Source: Thiodiazotropha sp040506975
GTDB taxonomy: Bacteria; Pseudomonadota; Gammaproteobacteria; Chromatiales; Chromatiaceae
Direction of reading: 5' to 3'
NCBI GenBank assembly: GCA_965211775.1
Contig: OZ242974.1
Span: 496,001-560,000, forward strand
Length of the DNA stretch: 64,000 bases
Positions 9,350-18,013 of the stretch are shown in pieces. Numbering within the stretch: position 1 is the first letter of the stretch; every line of letters begins with the position of its first letter. The position numbers and the translations under genes are program-made. The notes below the pieces were generated by a model. That model was not told the DNA's origin, made no database searches, and saw nothing but the letters and a program-made list of their open reading frames with translations.

Positions 9350-12300
9350 CTAATGACTCCCCTGACTGGCGGTTGCATCGGCGTGTTGTGCCTGCATCTC
9401 TTTCAACGCGCGTCGATACTCTACCGGCATGACCTTAACAAACTTCGGCAGCATGCTATCCCAGTTATTGAGAATTCGCTTGGCAACCTCCGAATTGGTG
9501 TAGTGCAGATGGCGTTCAATCAGCTGCTTCAGGCGCAACGCATCGTAGCGCGTCATATCGCGGCTGAGATCCACCAGACCGTGGCTCTCCAGGTCTCCAC
9601 CCTGGTGATCCAGGGCTTCGAGGGCGTCATCCTCCTCCTCGATCGGCTCCAGCTCCACCTGCGCCATATTGCAGCGTTCACTGAAGTCGCCTGTTTCATC
9701 CAACACATAGGCGATACCGCCGGACATACCCGCGGCAAAGTTGCGACCGGTAGATCCGAGACAGACCACCACACCGCCGGTCATATATTCACAACCGTGA
9801 TCACCAACCCCTTCTATGACCGCCGTGACACCCGAGTTGCGCACACAAAAGCGCTCCCCGGCGACACCTCGGAAATAGCATTCACCGCTGATGCCGCCAT
9901 AGAGCACGGTATTACCGACGATGATATTCTCTTCCGCCTTGCCGATACCGGCATTTTCCGGTGGATAGATTACCAGGCGCCCACCCGAGAGGCCCTTGCC
10001 CACGTAATCATTGCCTTCTCCGGCCAGCTCAATGGTGACACCCTTGGCCGCCCAGGCACCGAAGGATTGTCCAGCGGTACCGCTGGCCTTGATATAGATC
10101 GTGTCGTCCGGCAATCCTTTATGGCCGTACCTTTCCGCCACCCTGCCCGACAACATGGTGCCGAAGGTTCGGTTGTAGTTATGGATATCGACATCAATCT
10201 TTACAGCCTCGCCTTTTTCCAGGGCAGGTTGAGCACGTTTGATCAGCTCAAGGTCCATGGCCTTGTCGAGTCCATGATCCTGTTTTTCGCAGTTGAACAG
10301 GGCAACATCCGGTCCCGCTTGCGGCTTGGCCAGCAAGCGACTGTAGTCGAGCCCCTTCGCTTTCCAATGATTGATCGCCTTACGCATATCGAGACGGTCG
10401 CTCTGACCGACCATCTCATTCCAGGTCCTGAAACCGAGTTCCGCCATCAACCTGCGCGCCTCTTCGGCGACGAAGAAGAAGTAGTTGATGACATGCTCAG
10501 GCTTGCCGGTGAAACGCTTGCGTAACTCCGGATCCTGGGTGGCAATACCCACCGGACAGGTATTGAGATGACACTTCCGCATCATCAGGCATCCCTCGGC
10601 AATCAAGGGCGCAGTGGCAAAACCGATCTCATCAGCCCCGAGCATGGCTGCGACAACCACATCCCGGCCGGTCCGCATACCCCCGTCAGCCTGAACCGAA
10701 ATACGCCCACGCAGCCTGTTCAACACCAGGGTCTGGTGGGTCTCAGCCAAGCCGATCTCCCAGGGCGAACCGGCATGCTTGATCGAGGTCAGTGGGCTGG
10801 CGCCGGTGCCGCCGTCATAACCCGAAATCGTCACATGGTCCGCATGGGCCTTGGAGACACCCGCGGCAACGGTTCCGACGCCCACCTCCGAGACCAGCTT
10901 GACAGAGATACGCGCGTTGGGATTGACGTTTTTCAGATCATGGATCAGCTGTGCCAAATCCTCGATGGAATAGATATCGTGGTGGGGCGGCGGTGAAATC
11001 AGGCCAACCCCTGGCGTGGAATGACGCACGCGGGCAATCTGCTGATTGACCTTGTGACCCGGAAGCTGCCCTCCTTCGCCAGGCTTGGCTCCCTGTGCCA
11101 TCTTGATCTGGATATCATCCGAGTTGACAAGATACTCGGTGGTCACACCGAATCGGCCGGATGCAACCTGCTTGATTGCCGATCGTTCGGGATTCCTGCT
11201 GCCGTCCTCAAGGGGATTGAAACGCTCCGGTTCCTCACCACCCTCGCCGGTATTGGATTTGCCGCCGATAGCGTTCATCGCCTTGGCCAGAGTCGAGTGG
11301 GCCTCGTAGGAGATCGAGCCGAAGGACATGGCGCCGGTGGCGAATCGCCTGACGATCTCGCTTGCAGGCTCCACTTCGTCCAGAGGCAGGGGCTGTTCAA
11401 GCCGCTTGAACTCGAATAGGCCACGAAGCGTCAATAGAATCTCGTTCTGGCTATTGATCGCATCGGCAAAGGACTGATAGGTGTCCCAATCATTACTACG
11501 CACCGCATGCTGCATCTTTGCGATGGTGTCCGGTGTCCAGTTGTGATCTTCGCCCCGCAATCTGTAGGCATAGTCGCCGCCCACATCGAGGTGCTTCTTG
11601 TATATCAGCTGATCGCCATAGGCCTTATCGTGCCATTTTACCGCCTCAGAGGCGATCTCATTCAGGTCGGCGCCCTCGATCGTCGTTGTGGTACCGGTAA
11701 AATAGGCATCGATGAAGTTGCTGGAAAGACCCACCGCATCAAAGATCTGCGCGCCGCAATAGGATTGATAGGTTGAAATGCCCATCTTGGACATGACCTT
11801 TTTCAAACCCTTGCCCACCGCTTTGATATAGCGTCTCTGGGCTTCGGCAAACGCCAGCGGCTCGCTCAAGGAGGGCAACAGCGCCTGAATGGTATCGAAG
11901 GCCAGGTAGGGGTTGACTGCCTCTGCGCCATAACCCGCCAGGGTGGCGAAATGGTGTACTTCCAGGGCGGAACCGGTTTCGATCACCAGACCCGATTCTG
12001 TCCGCAGACCTTTGCGTATCAGGTGATGATGCACAGCCGAAGTGGCTAGCAGTGCCGGTATGACGATATTGTCCGCATCCACCCGACGATCAGACAGAAT
12101 CAGGATATTGTAACCCTCTCGCACGTTCTGCTCTGCCATCTCACAGAGCCTGGTAAGTGCCGGCTTCATCCCCTCGACACCGCTCATTGATGGATAGACG
12201 ATATCCAGGGTTTTGGTTCTGAAAGCCCCGCCGGTGTTGTCTTCGATATGGCGTATACGCTCCAGATCCTCATTGGTCAGCACCGGTTGTGAGACCTCCA

Positions 12301-13987
12301 ATCGCATGTGATCGCCGGCATCCGCCATATTCAACAGATTCGGCCTGGGCCCGATCAGACTGACCAGTGACATCACCAGCTCTTCCCGGATCGGATCAAT
12401 GGGCGGATTGGTCACCTGGGCAAAGTTCTGCTTGAAATAGGTCGACAGGTGTTTTGCCCGCAGGGAAAGTACAGAGGGTGGATTATCCGCCCCCATGGAA
12501 CCGGTTGCCTCCTGCCCCGTCAACACCATCGGTGTCAGGAGAAATTTTATATCCTCCTGACTATAGCCAAAGGCCTGCTGCGCATCGAGCAGGTCCTCGT
12601 CATCGGGTGCCATCGGAGCCACATCCGAAGGCAACGAATCGAGATGGATCTGGGTTTGATCCAACCAATCCTGATAGGGTTTGGCGGTGGCGAGTTCGGC
12701 TTTGATCTCGCCATCGTCGATTATGCGTCCCTGTTCCAGGTCGATGAGGAACATCTTACCCGGCTGCAGGCGCCATTTTTTTACGATCTTCTCTTCCGGA
12801 ATGTCCAGCACACCCATCTCGGAGGCCATCACCACCAGATCATCGTCAGTTATCAGGTAACGGGCGGGACGCAGACCGTTGCGATCCAGGGTTGCGCCAA
12901 TCTGACGGCCATCGGTAAACGCCACGGCTGCCGGGCCATCCCAGGGTTCCATCAGCGCCGCATGAAACTCATAGAAGGCGCGCCGCTGATTATCCATCAA
13001 CTTGTTGCCGCCCCAGGCTTCAGGGATCAGCATCATCATGGCATGGGCCAGTGAATAGCCGCCGGCAACCAGTAACTCCAGCGCATTGTCGAAACAGGCC
13101 GAATCGGATTGACCTTCCGGGATCAATGGCCAGATCTTCTCCAGATCCTCACCCAGGACCTCTGAGGCCATGGAATTCTTACGCGCCCGCATCCAGTTGA
13201 CATTGCCGCGCAGGGTATTGATCTCCCCATTGTGCGCAATCATGCGAAATGGGTGGGCCAGATCCCAGGTCGGGAAGGTGTTGGTGGAAAATCGCTGATG
13301 CACCAGGGCCAGGGCCGACTGCATGCGTTCATCCTGCAGATCGAGATAGTATTCACCGACCTGGTTTGCCAGAAGCATCCCCTTGTAGACCAGGGTTCTG
13401 GATGAGAATGAAGTGAAGTAGAAGCTACTACCTCCCTCCATTTCAGCCTGTCTGATACGATTCTCGATCTGTTTGCGGATCACAAACAACTTACGCTCGA
13501 AAATATCCTGATCTTTGCAATTATCGCCACGGGCAACAAAAACCTGCCGCACCCCAGGCTCAGTGGGAATAACGCTTTCGCCCAAGCCGCTGTTTTTGAC
13601 CGGCACATCACGCCAGCCGATCAGTCGTTGCCCTTCGTTTGCGATGAAGGACTCGATCGTCTCTTCACACTCGTCACGGCTTGCCGTATTTTGCGGTAAG
13701 AAAACCATGCCAATGGCATAGTCACCTTCCGGCGGTAACTCGAAATCAACCACACCACGGAAGAAGGCATCGGGAATCTGCAGCAGTATACCTGCCCCAT
13801 CGCCAGCTTTGGGATCGGCCCCGACAGCACCGCGGTGGGTAAGGCGATCAAGTATCTCCAGGCCCTGGCGTACCGTATCGTGGCTTTTCACGCCTTTGAT
13901 ATTGGCAACAAATCCAACACCGCAGGCGTCATGTTCATTGGCGGGATCATAGAGTCCCTGTTTCGGTGGTAAAGCACCTTGGCTCAT
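9350..13987 (-). CDS. gltB: Glutamate synthase large subunit
   Basis: About 1545 residues, full length for the family. The mature enzyme would begin at Cys22 in HDACGVGF, the N-terminal nucleophile that hydrolyses glutamine after propeptide removal. The central FMN/TIM-barrel domain is followed by the 3Fe-4S cysteines in KCHLNTCPVGIATQ and a C-terminal beta-helix rich in glycine repeats. I chose the ATG at 13987 because GAGG lies about nine bases upstream and because it gives the short propeptide typical of GltB. Longer in-frame extensions reach into the leader. The gene is placed downstream of the AAA+SPOR gene, as in many gammaproteobacteria. Confidence 0.97.
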   Translation of the reverse strand: MSQGALPPKQGLYDPANEHDACGVGFVANIKGVKSHDTVRQGLEILDRLTHRGAVGADPKAGDGAGILLQIPDAFFRGVVDFELPPEGDYAIGMVFLPQNTASRDECEETIESFIANEGQRLIGWRDVPVKNSGLGESVIPTEPGVRQVFVARGDNCKDQDIFERKLFVIRKQIENRIRQAEMEGGSSFYFTSFSSRTLVYKGMLLANQVGEYYLDLQDERMQSALALVHQRFSTNTFPTWDLAHPFRMIAHNGEINTLRGNVNWMRARKNSMASEVLGEDLEKIWPLIPEGQSDSACFDNALELLVAGGYSLAHAMMMLIPEAWGGNKLMDNQRRAFYEFHAALMEPWDGPAAVAFTDGRQIGATLDRNGLRPARYLITDDDLVVMASEMGVLDIPEEKIVKKWRLQPGKMFLIDLEQGRIIDDGEIKAELATAKPYQDWLDQTQIHLDSLPSDVAPMAPDDEDLLDAQQAFGYSQEDIKFLLTPMVLTGQEATGSMGADNPPSVLSLRAKHLSTYFKQNFAQVTNPPIDPIREELVMSLVSLIGPRPNLLNMADAGDHMRLEVSQPVLTNEDLERIRHIEDNTGGAFRTKTLDIVYPSMSGVEGMKPALTRLCEMAEQNVREGYNILILSDRRVDADNIVIPALLATSAVHHHLIRKGLRTESGLVIETGSALEVHHFATLAGYGAEAVNPYLAFDTIQALLPSLSEPLAFAEAQRRYIKAVGKGLKKVMSKMGISTYQSYCGAQIFDAVGLSSNFIDAYFTGTTTTIEGADLNEIASEAVKWHDKAYGDQLIYKKHLDVGGDYAYRLRGEDHNWTPDTIAKMQHAVRSNDWDTYQSFADAINSQNEILLTLRGLFEFKRLEQPLPLDEVEPASEIVRRFATGAMSFGSISYEAHSTLAKAMNAIGGKSNTGEGGEEPERFNPLEDGSRNPERSAIKQVASGRFGVTTEYLVNSDDIQIKMAQGAKPGEGGQLPGHKVNQQIARVRHSTPGVGLISPPPHHDIYSIEDLAQLIHDLKNVNPNARISVKLVSEVGVGTVAAGVSKAHADHVTISGYDGGTGASPLTSIKHAGSPWEIGLAETHQTLVLNRLRGRISVQADGGMRTGRDVVVAAMLGADEIGFATAPLIAEGCLMMRKCHLNTCPVGIATQDPELRKRFTGKPEHVINYFFFVAEEARRLMAELGFRTWNEMVGQSDRLDMRKAINHWKAKGLDYSRLLAKPQAGPDVALFNCEKQDHGLDKAMDLELIKRAQPALEKGEAVKIDVDIHNYNRTFGTMLSGRVAERYGHKGLPDDTIYIKASGTAGQSFGAWAAKGVTIELAGEGNDYVGKGLSGGRLVIYPPENAGIGKAEENIIVGNTVLYGGISGECYFRGVAGERFCVRNSGVTAVIEGVGDHGCEYMTGGVVVCLGSTGRNFAAGMSGGIAYVLDETGDFSERCNMAQVELEPIEEEDDALEALDHQGGDLESHGLVDLSRDMTRYDALRLKQLIERHLHYTNSEVAKRILNNWDSMLPKFVKVMPVEYRRALKEMQAQHADATASQGSH

Positions 13988-14408
13988 TACGCAAACCTCA
14001 TTTAAAACGCCCCAGTTTGGCTGACACCGCACCGAGGGTTATGCAATAACCTGATCAAGGAGTACACAGCAACCCGTCAGGTCGCTGGCTTACATCAAGT
14101 GGCCTCGACCGGTCATAGGCCCTGAAGGAGTGTGGAGCAGTCGCGGTCGAAGCACTCGAAGACACAGAACATCGTAGGATACTTGAGAATCTCCTCTCAA
14201 GCTAGTTCTGAATCGGATCACGCCCATCAAAGGATCGATCCAGGCGCATCACAATCAACCTAAATCACCAAGACCGCCAAATTTGCAAATAAATACATTA
14301 ATATCAATGAGTTAAAATCGCACACAAATGGCCGGACTTAATAACAGCGGTGTTCAAGATAGAGCAAAAAAGCTTAACCGGATAAAAATACGAACTTAAA
14401 TCATACAA
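13988..14408. other. Gene-free leader between the AAA+SPOR gene and gltB
   Basis: About 420 bases with no convincing ORF. The part nearest the AAA+SPOR gene (14270-14408) is AT-rich and the part nearest gltB is of ordinary composition, so the gltBD promoter probably lies here. I found no clear terminator stem followed by a T run for the upstream gene and no recognisable riboswitch. Confidence 0.5.
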
Positions 14409-16112
14409 TCATTGGGCCATTGACTGTTTCAGAGATGCAAAGCTACGTGCCCATACACCTGTTTTCTGAACCCTTGACGGCAGAGCGGAAACAGCTTTTT
14501 GCGCACGCTCACGATCCGGAAACTCGCCCCATAATAGTGCATACAAGGGCTTCCCGTTTCGGGTCATCCGAAGAGTACGGGTCTTACCAGTAAGACTGTT
14601 TGTATCGATATAGCGTTTCAATGATGTCAGGTTTTCAACCGCTATCAACTGTAACGTATAGTTATCCGGAGAACGCGACGTAACCCATACTGTGGCAGCA
14701 TCCACGTCCGCCTTTTCCGCTGGCCCCGTAGGCTCCATCTCCTCGACCGCTGCTATAGGGGTTCCCGCTGATGCTTTGGACTCAACCCCGTTATCTGTAA
14801 TCCGTCCCTCTGCGACTGGCTGGGAGCTGATTTCATCAGCAGGCTGACTATCGGCCGTCTCAGGTTGTTGTTGCATGTCACTACTTTCAATCGCATCAAC
14901 TACGATGGGTTGATCCGATTTTGCCAACTGCACTGATTCAGCTTCTATTTCTGCCGGCGCTTCTCTTATTCCCTGCACTGCAGCGAACTCATCCCTGTTT
15001 TCGCTTGCGGTGCTTTCATGCAGTACGGGAACAACGGATGGCGATGCACTGTTTTCCGCCACTGAGTCGGTTACAACATCCAGCTCGGCGGTCATTACCG
15101 ATTCCTCAATTGATTCAATCTTCTTTTCGGGGGCTTGAGACCCCACATCCGGGTTTTGTGCGGCTGCGCTTTCCGCCTCCGGCGCGGGGGCCGCTTCTGT
15201 TTGAGTCACCTCAGGCATCTGTGCCTCCGACTGAGGCACTGCTGCAGGAGCGGGCAGCGGTTCGATCCTATTCTCAACCTGCCTGGCAGGGGGTGACTCG
15301 GATTCAGTCTCAATAAGAGAAGAGATCAGCCAAATGAACAGCAGCACAACAACCAACAGCGGCAGGCCACCGATAAGTAACTGCTTTTTATAACCGCTTA
15401 AATAGAAACCCTCTCTCTCTTCATTGCCACTTTCACCCACCGCATTGAGGATTGCGGAGGCCAGCAGGCCGGGATTACCCTTTGTCTCCCTGTATATTCG
15501 GTTCAATTTAACCTCATCCAAGGCCAGATTCTCCGAGAGACCTTCATTCTTAAGAAGGAAGTGCATATAGGCCGCCGCCTCCTGGCGCGTCATCAGCGGC
15601 AGATCGATGACCTGGATCGCCTGGGGCGACATAACCTGTAATTGAGGGGTCGAAAGGAGCAGGTCGATCTGTTCGTCAGCAAACAACACAATACTGACCA
15701 GACGTACCCCGTCCAGTTGCCTTTCGAAAAGACGCAGCAATGTTATCAGGCTCGTTGGCGGCAACATATGCGCGTCATCCACGAGCAGTACGGGAATCCG
15801 CCCCCGTTTCCGCAATATTCCAAACCTGTCGACGAGTCGTTGCAGTAATTCGCCGGCGATATCCGGCAATCCGCTGCATCGAGCGATGGTTGCCAACAGG
15901 CGTTCTGGCTGCATGGTGGGGTCGGCATCAAAATGGCACACTGACCAATTATCCGGCGCCAACTGCTGGAGCCTCGTGGCAAGTAGTGTCTTGCCGATAC
16001 CGGATGGCCCTCTGACCAGCGGAACCAACTCACTGTTCTCTATCAAATGACGCACCAGATCAAGGCGTGCGCTCACTTCCGTTGTGGAAAAAAAATCATT
16101 GGCGTCAGACAT
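14409..16112 (-). CDS. AAA ATPase with single membrane segment and C-terminal SPOR domain (DamX-like)
   Basis: About 567 residues. The N-terminal ExeA/AAA-type ATPase has a Walker A GPSGIGKT near residue 36 and a Walker B VLLVDDAH. One hydrophobic segment (LLIGGLPLLVVVLLFIWLIS, around residue 260) follows. A long acidic Pro/Ala/Glu-rich linker then leads to a C-terminal SPOR domain (NYTLQLIAVENL ... LLWGEFPDRERAQKAV), which binds septal peptidoglycan. By analogy with DamX it is a bitopic division-site protein. The ATG at 16112 is preceded by a G-rich AAGGGGG site; an upstream in-frame ATG at 16142 would overlap the end of aroB. Position after aroK-aroB and before gltB is conserved in related bacteria. 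Confidence 0.88.
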   Translation of the reverse strand: MSDANDFFSTTEVSARLDLVRHLIENSELVPLVRGPSGIGKTLLATRLQQLAPDNWSVCHFDADPTMQPERLLATIARCSGLPDIAGELLQRLVDRFGILRKRGRIPVLLVDDAHMLPPTSLITLLRLFERQLDGVRLVSIVLFADEQIDLLLSTPQLQVMSPQAIQVIDLPLMTRQEAAAYMHFLLKNEGLSENLALDEVKLNRIYRETKGNPGLLASAILNAVGESGNEEREGFYLSGYKKQLLIGGLPLLVVVLLFIWLISSLIETESESPPARQVENRIEPLPAPAAVPQSEAQMPEVTQTEAAPAPEAESAAAQNPDVGSQAPEKKIESIEESVMTAELDVVTDSVAENSASPSVVPVLHESTASENRDEFAAVQGIREAPAEIEAESVQLAKSDQPIVVDAIESSDMQQQPETADSQPADEISSQPVAEGRITDNGVESKASAGTPIAAVEEMEPTGPAEKADVDAATVWVTSRSPDNYTLQLIAVENLTSLKRYIDTNSLTGKTRTLRMTRNGKPLYALLWGEFPDRERAQKAVSALPSRVQKTGVWARSFASLKQSMAQ

Positions 16113-16138
16113 GCCAGAAATCCCCCTTGAAGAGGCTA

Positions 16139-17230
16139 TCAACTACCGTATTGAGACAAGGTTTCATTCAGATTATGCATCTTAAAATCATCCGTTACCA
16201 AAGCGCTGCCGATCTCTTTCAAGAGCACCAGCCGCAGACGACCATCCAACACTTTTTTGTCGACTGCCATCAATTCAAGAAACCGATCAACCGAAAGTTC
16301 AACGGGCGGCACTATCGGAAGTTTAGCCCTTTCTATCAATCGGTAAATGCGATTGCAGGATTGCTCCGATATCCATCCCTCTCGCCTCGACAGGTCCGCT
16401 GCCATACACATACCTGTAGCAACAGCTTCGCCGTGCAGCCACTCACCATAGCCCATACCTGTTTCTATGGCATGGCCAAAGGTGTGTCCTAAATTGAGTA
16501 AAGCACGTTGTCCCGCTTCTTTCTCATCGGCCTCAACAACATCCGCTTTGCACCTGCAGGACCTTTCAATGGCATAGGCAAGGGACCCCGGATCACGGGC
16601 AAGCAAAGCATCCATGTTCTCCTCAAGCCAGCTAAAAAACTCGGCATCGATGATTAAACCGTATTTGATCACCTCAGCCAGACCTGATGAGAGTTGTCTG
16701 TCATCCAGCGTATTCAGGGTTGAAGTATCCGCCAACACCAGCTGCGGTTGGTAGAACGCACCGATCATGTTCTTGCCGAGGAGGTGGTTGACACCTGTTT
16801 TGCCGCCGACGGATGAATCGACCTGTGATAGCAGCGTGGTGGGAACCTGAATAAAATCCACGCCCCGCTGATAAGTCGCAGCAGCGAAACCGGTCATATC
16901 GCCAATCACGCCACCGCCGAGGGCAACCAAGGTGGATTTTCTCGTATAATGCCCTTTTAAAAGAGCGGTATAAATCCGGTTAAGGATCTCAAGTGTTTTG
17001 AACTCCTCTCCATCAGGCAGTATACAGGTCTTTATTTCGTAGTCTGACAGGGCTTCTGTTGTCTTATCCAGGTAGAGCGGGGCAATGGTTTCATTGGTGA
17101 CGACCATAACCTGGCTGCCCGATATATAATTCCTGTAATAGTTTGCATCGGCATAGATCCCCTCACCGACAAAAATCGGATAACTTCTTTCGCCAAGATC
17201 CACATCCAATTTACAATCGCATTTACTCAA
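16139..17230 (-). CDS. aroB: 3-dehydroquinate synthase
   Basis: 363 residues, the usual length. It converts DAHP to 3-dehydroquinate, the second step of the shikimate pathway, using NAD and a divalent metal. The NAD-binding glycine run is ALGGGVIGDMTGF. Metal ligands lie in the LAEVIKYG region and in LNLGHTFGHAIE and WLHGEAVATG. The gene follows aroK by 22 bases on the same strand and precedes the SPOR protein, forming an aroK-aroB-SPOR unit. Confidence 0.97.
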   Translation of the reverse strand: MSKCDCKLDVDLGERSYPIFVGEGIYADANYYRNYISGSQVMVVTNETIAPLYLDKTTEALSDYEIKTCILPDGEEFKTLEILNRIYTALLKGHYTRKSTLVALGGGVIGDMTGFAAATYQRGVDFIQVPTTLLSQVDSSVGGKTGVNHLLGKNMIGAFYQPQLVLADTSTLNTLDDRQLSSGLAEVIKYGLIIDAEFFSWLEENMDALLARDPGSLAYAIERSCRCKADVVEADEKEAGQRALLNLGHTFGHAIETGMGYGEWLHGEAVATGMCMAADLSRREGWISEQSCNRIYRLIERAKLPIVPPVELSVDRFLELMAVDKKVLDGRLRLVLLKEIGSALVTDDFKMHNLNETLSQYGS

Positions 17231-17252
17231 TTCATTAATCCTGTCTTTGACT

Positions 17253-17774
17253 TCAATGTTTCATCTTTTCAATCAGTTTGCGGATATCCTGAACAACCGA
17301 TTGCGTATTTCGCCCTTCGGTACTGACAATAATGTCGGCTGTCTCTCTGTAGAGCGGGTCCCGCACCGCCATCAGCTCGTTAAGCCTGCCCTTAGGATCG
17401 GGAGTACTCAGCAACGGCCTGTTTTTATCTCTGTGTGTACGCTCATATTGCTGACGGACCGAGCAGTGTAAATAGACTACAAAACCACGAGCCGAAAGCA
17501 GCTTGCGATTCTGTTCTCGCATGATAACACCGCCACCCGTAGCCAACACGATCCCCTCTCGCGCAGTCAATTCATCGATCACGGCACTCTCCCGTTGACG
17601 AAACCCGCTCTCCCCCTCGAATTCAAAAATCGTTGGGATATCGACGCCGGTTCTGCGCTGTATCTCATGGTCGGAATCGACAAAATCCTTATGAAAATAC
17701 TCTGCAAGCTGTCTGCCCACAGTGGTTTTTCCCGCGCCCATTGGACCGATTAGAAAGAGATTTTGTATACGCAT
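17253..17774 (-). CDS. aroK: Shikimate kinase
   Basis: 173-residue P-loop kinase that phosphorylates shikimate. The Walker A motif GPMGAGKTT is at residues 10-18. The shikimate-binding Asp is in FVDSDHEI, followed by the glycine motif ATGGGVI and the lid segment RDKNRPLL. It is first in the aroK-aroB unit and is separated from pilQ by a 239-bp gap holding a strong terminator. Confidence 0.97.
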   Translation of the reverse strand: MRIQNLFLIGPMGAGKTTVGRQLAEYFHKDFVDSDHEIQRRTGVDIPTIFEFEGESGFRQRESAVIDELTAREGIVLATGGGVIMREQNRKLLSARGFVVYLHCSVRQQYERTHRDKNRPLLSTPDPKGRLNELMAVRDPLYRETADIIVSTEGRNTQSVVQDIRKLIEKMKH

Positions 17775-17962
17775 AGTTTACCCGACGCAGACTGCAACGT
17801 TATAAGACCGCTTTAAAACAGATTTTTTCTTGTTCAGGGAAAGCTGCACTACCAATTCTCATCATAAGCAGCTTAACTGCTTATATGCAGTCAAGTCATC
17901 CAGGTGATAGGGCACATTAAGTATATAGCGAAGTATCTCAAACAGTTACAATTACTCCAAAC

Positions 17963-17993
17963 AAAAAAAGGCGCACCGCCTGGTGCGCCTTTA
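17963..17993 (-). terminator. Rho-independent terminator after pilQ
   Basis: A perfect 8-bp stem GGCGCACC / GGTGCGCC with a 4-base loop lies at 17970-17989. Read on the minus strand it is followed by seven T residues (the A run at 17963-17969). It ends the pil transcript 21 bases after the pilQ stop and separates it from aroK. Confidence 0.9.
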
Positions 17994-18013
17994 TGTGTCG
18001 GTTTGAGAAACAA

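Noticed and set aside
9335..10525. 396-residue open frame opposite gltB
   Set aside because: It is a shadow of a very conserved gene. It has hydrophobic, low-complexity translation without motifs.
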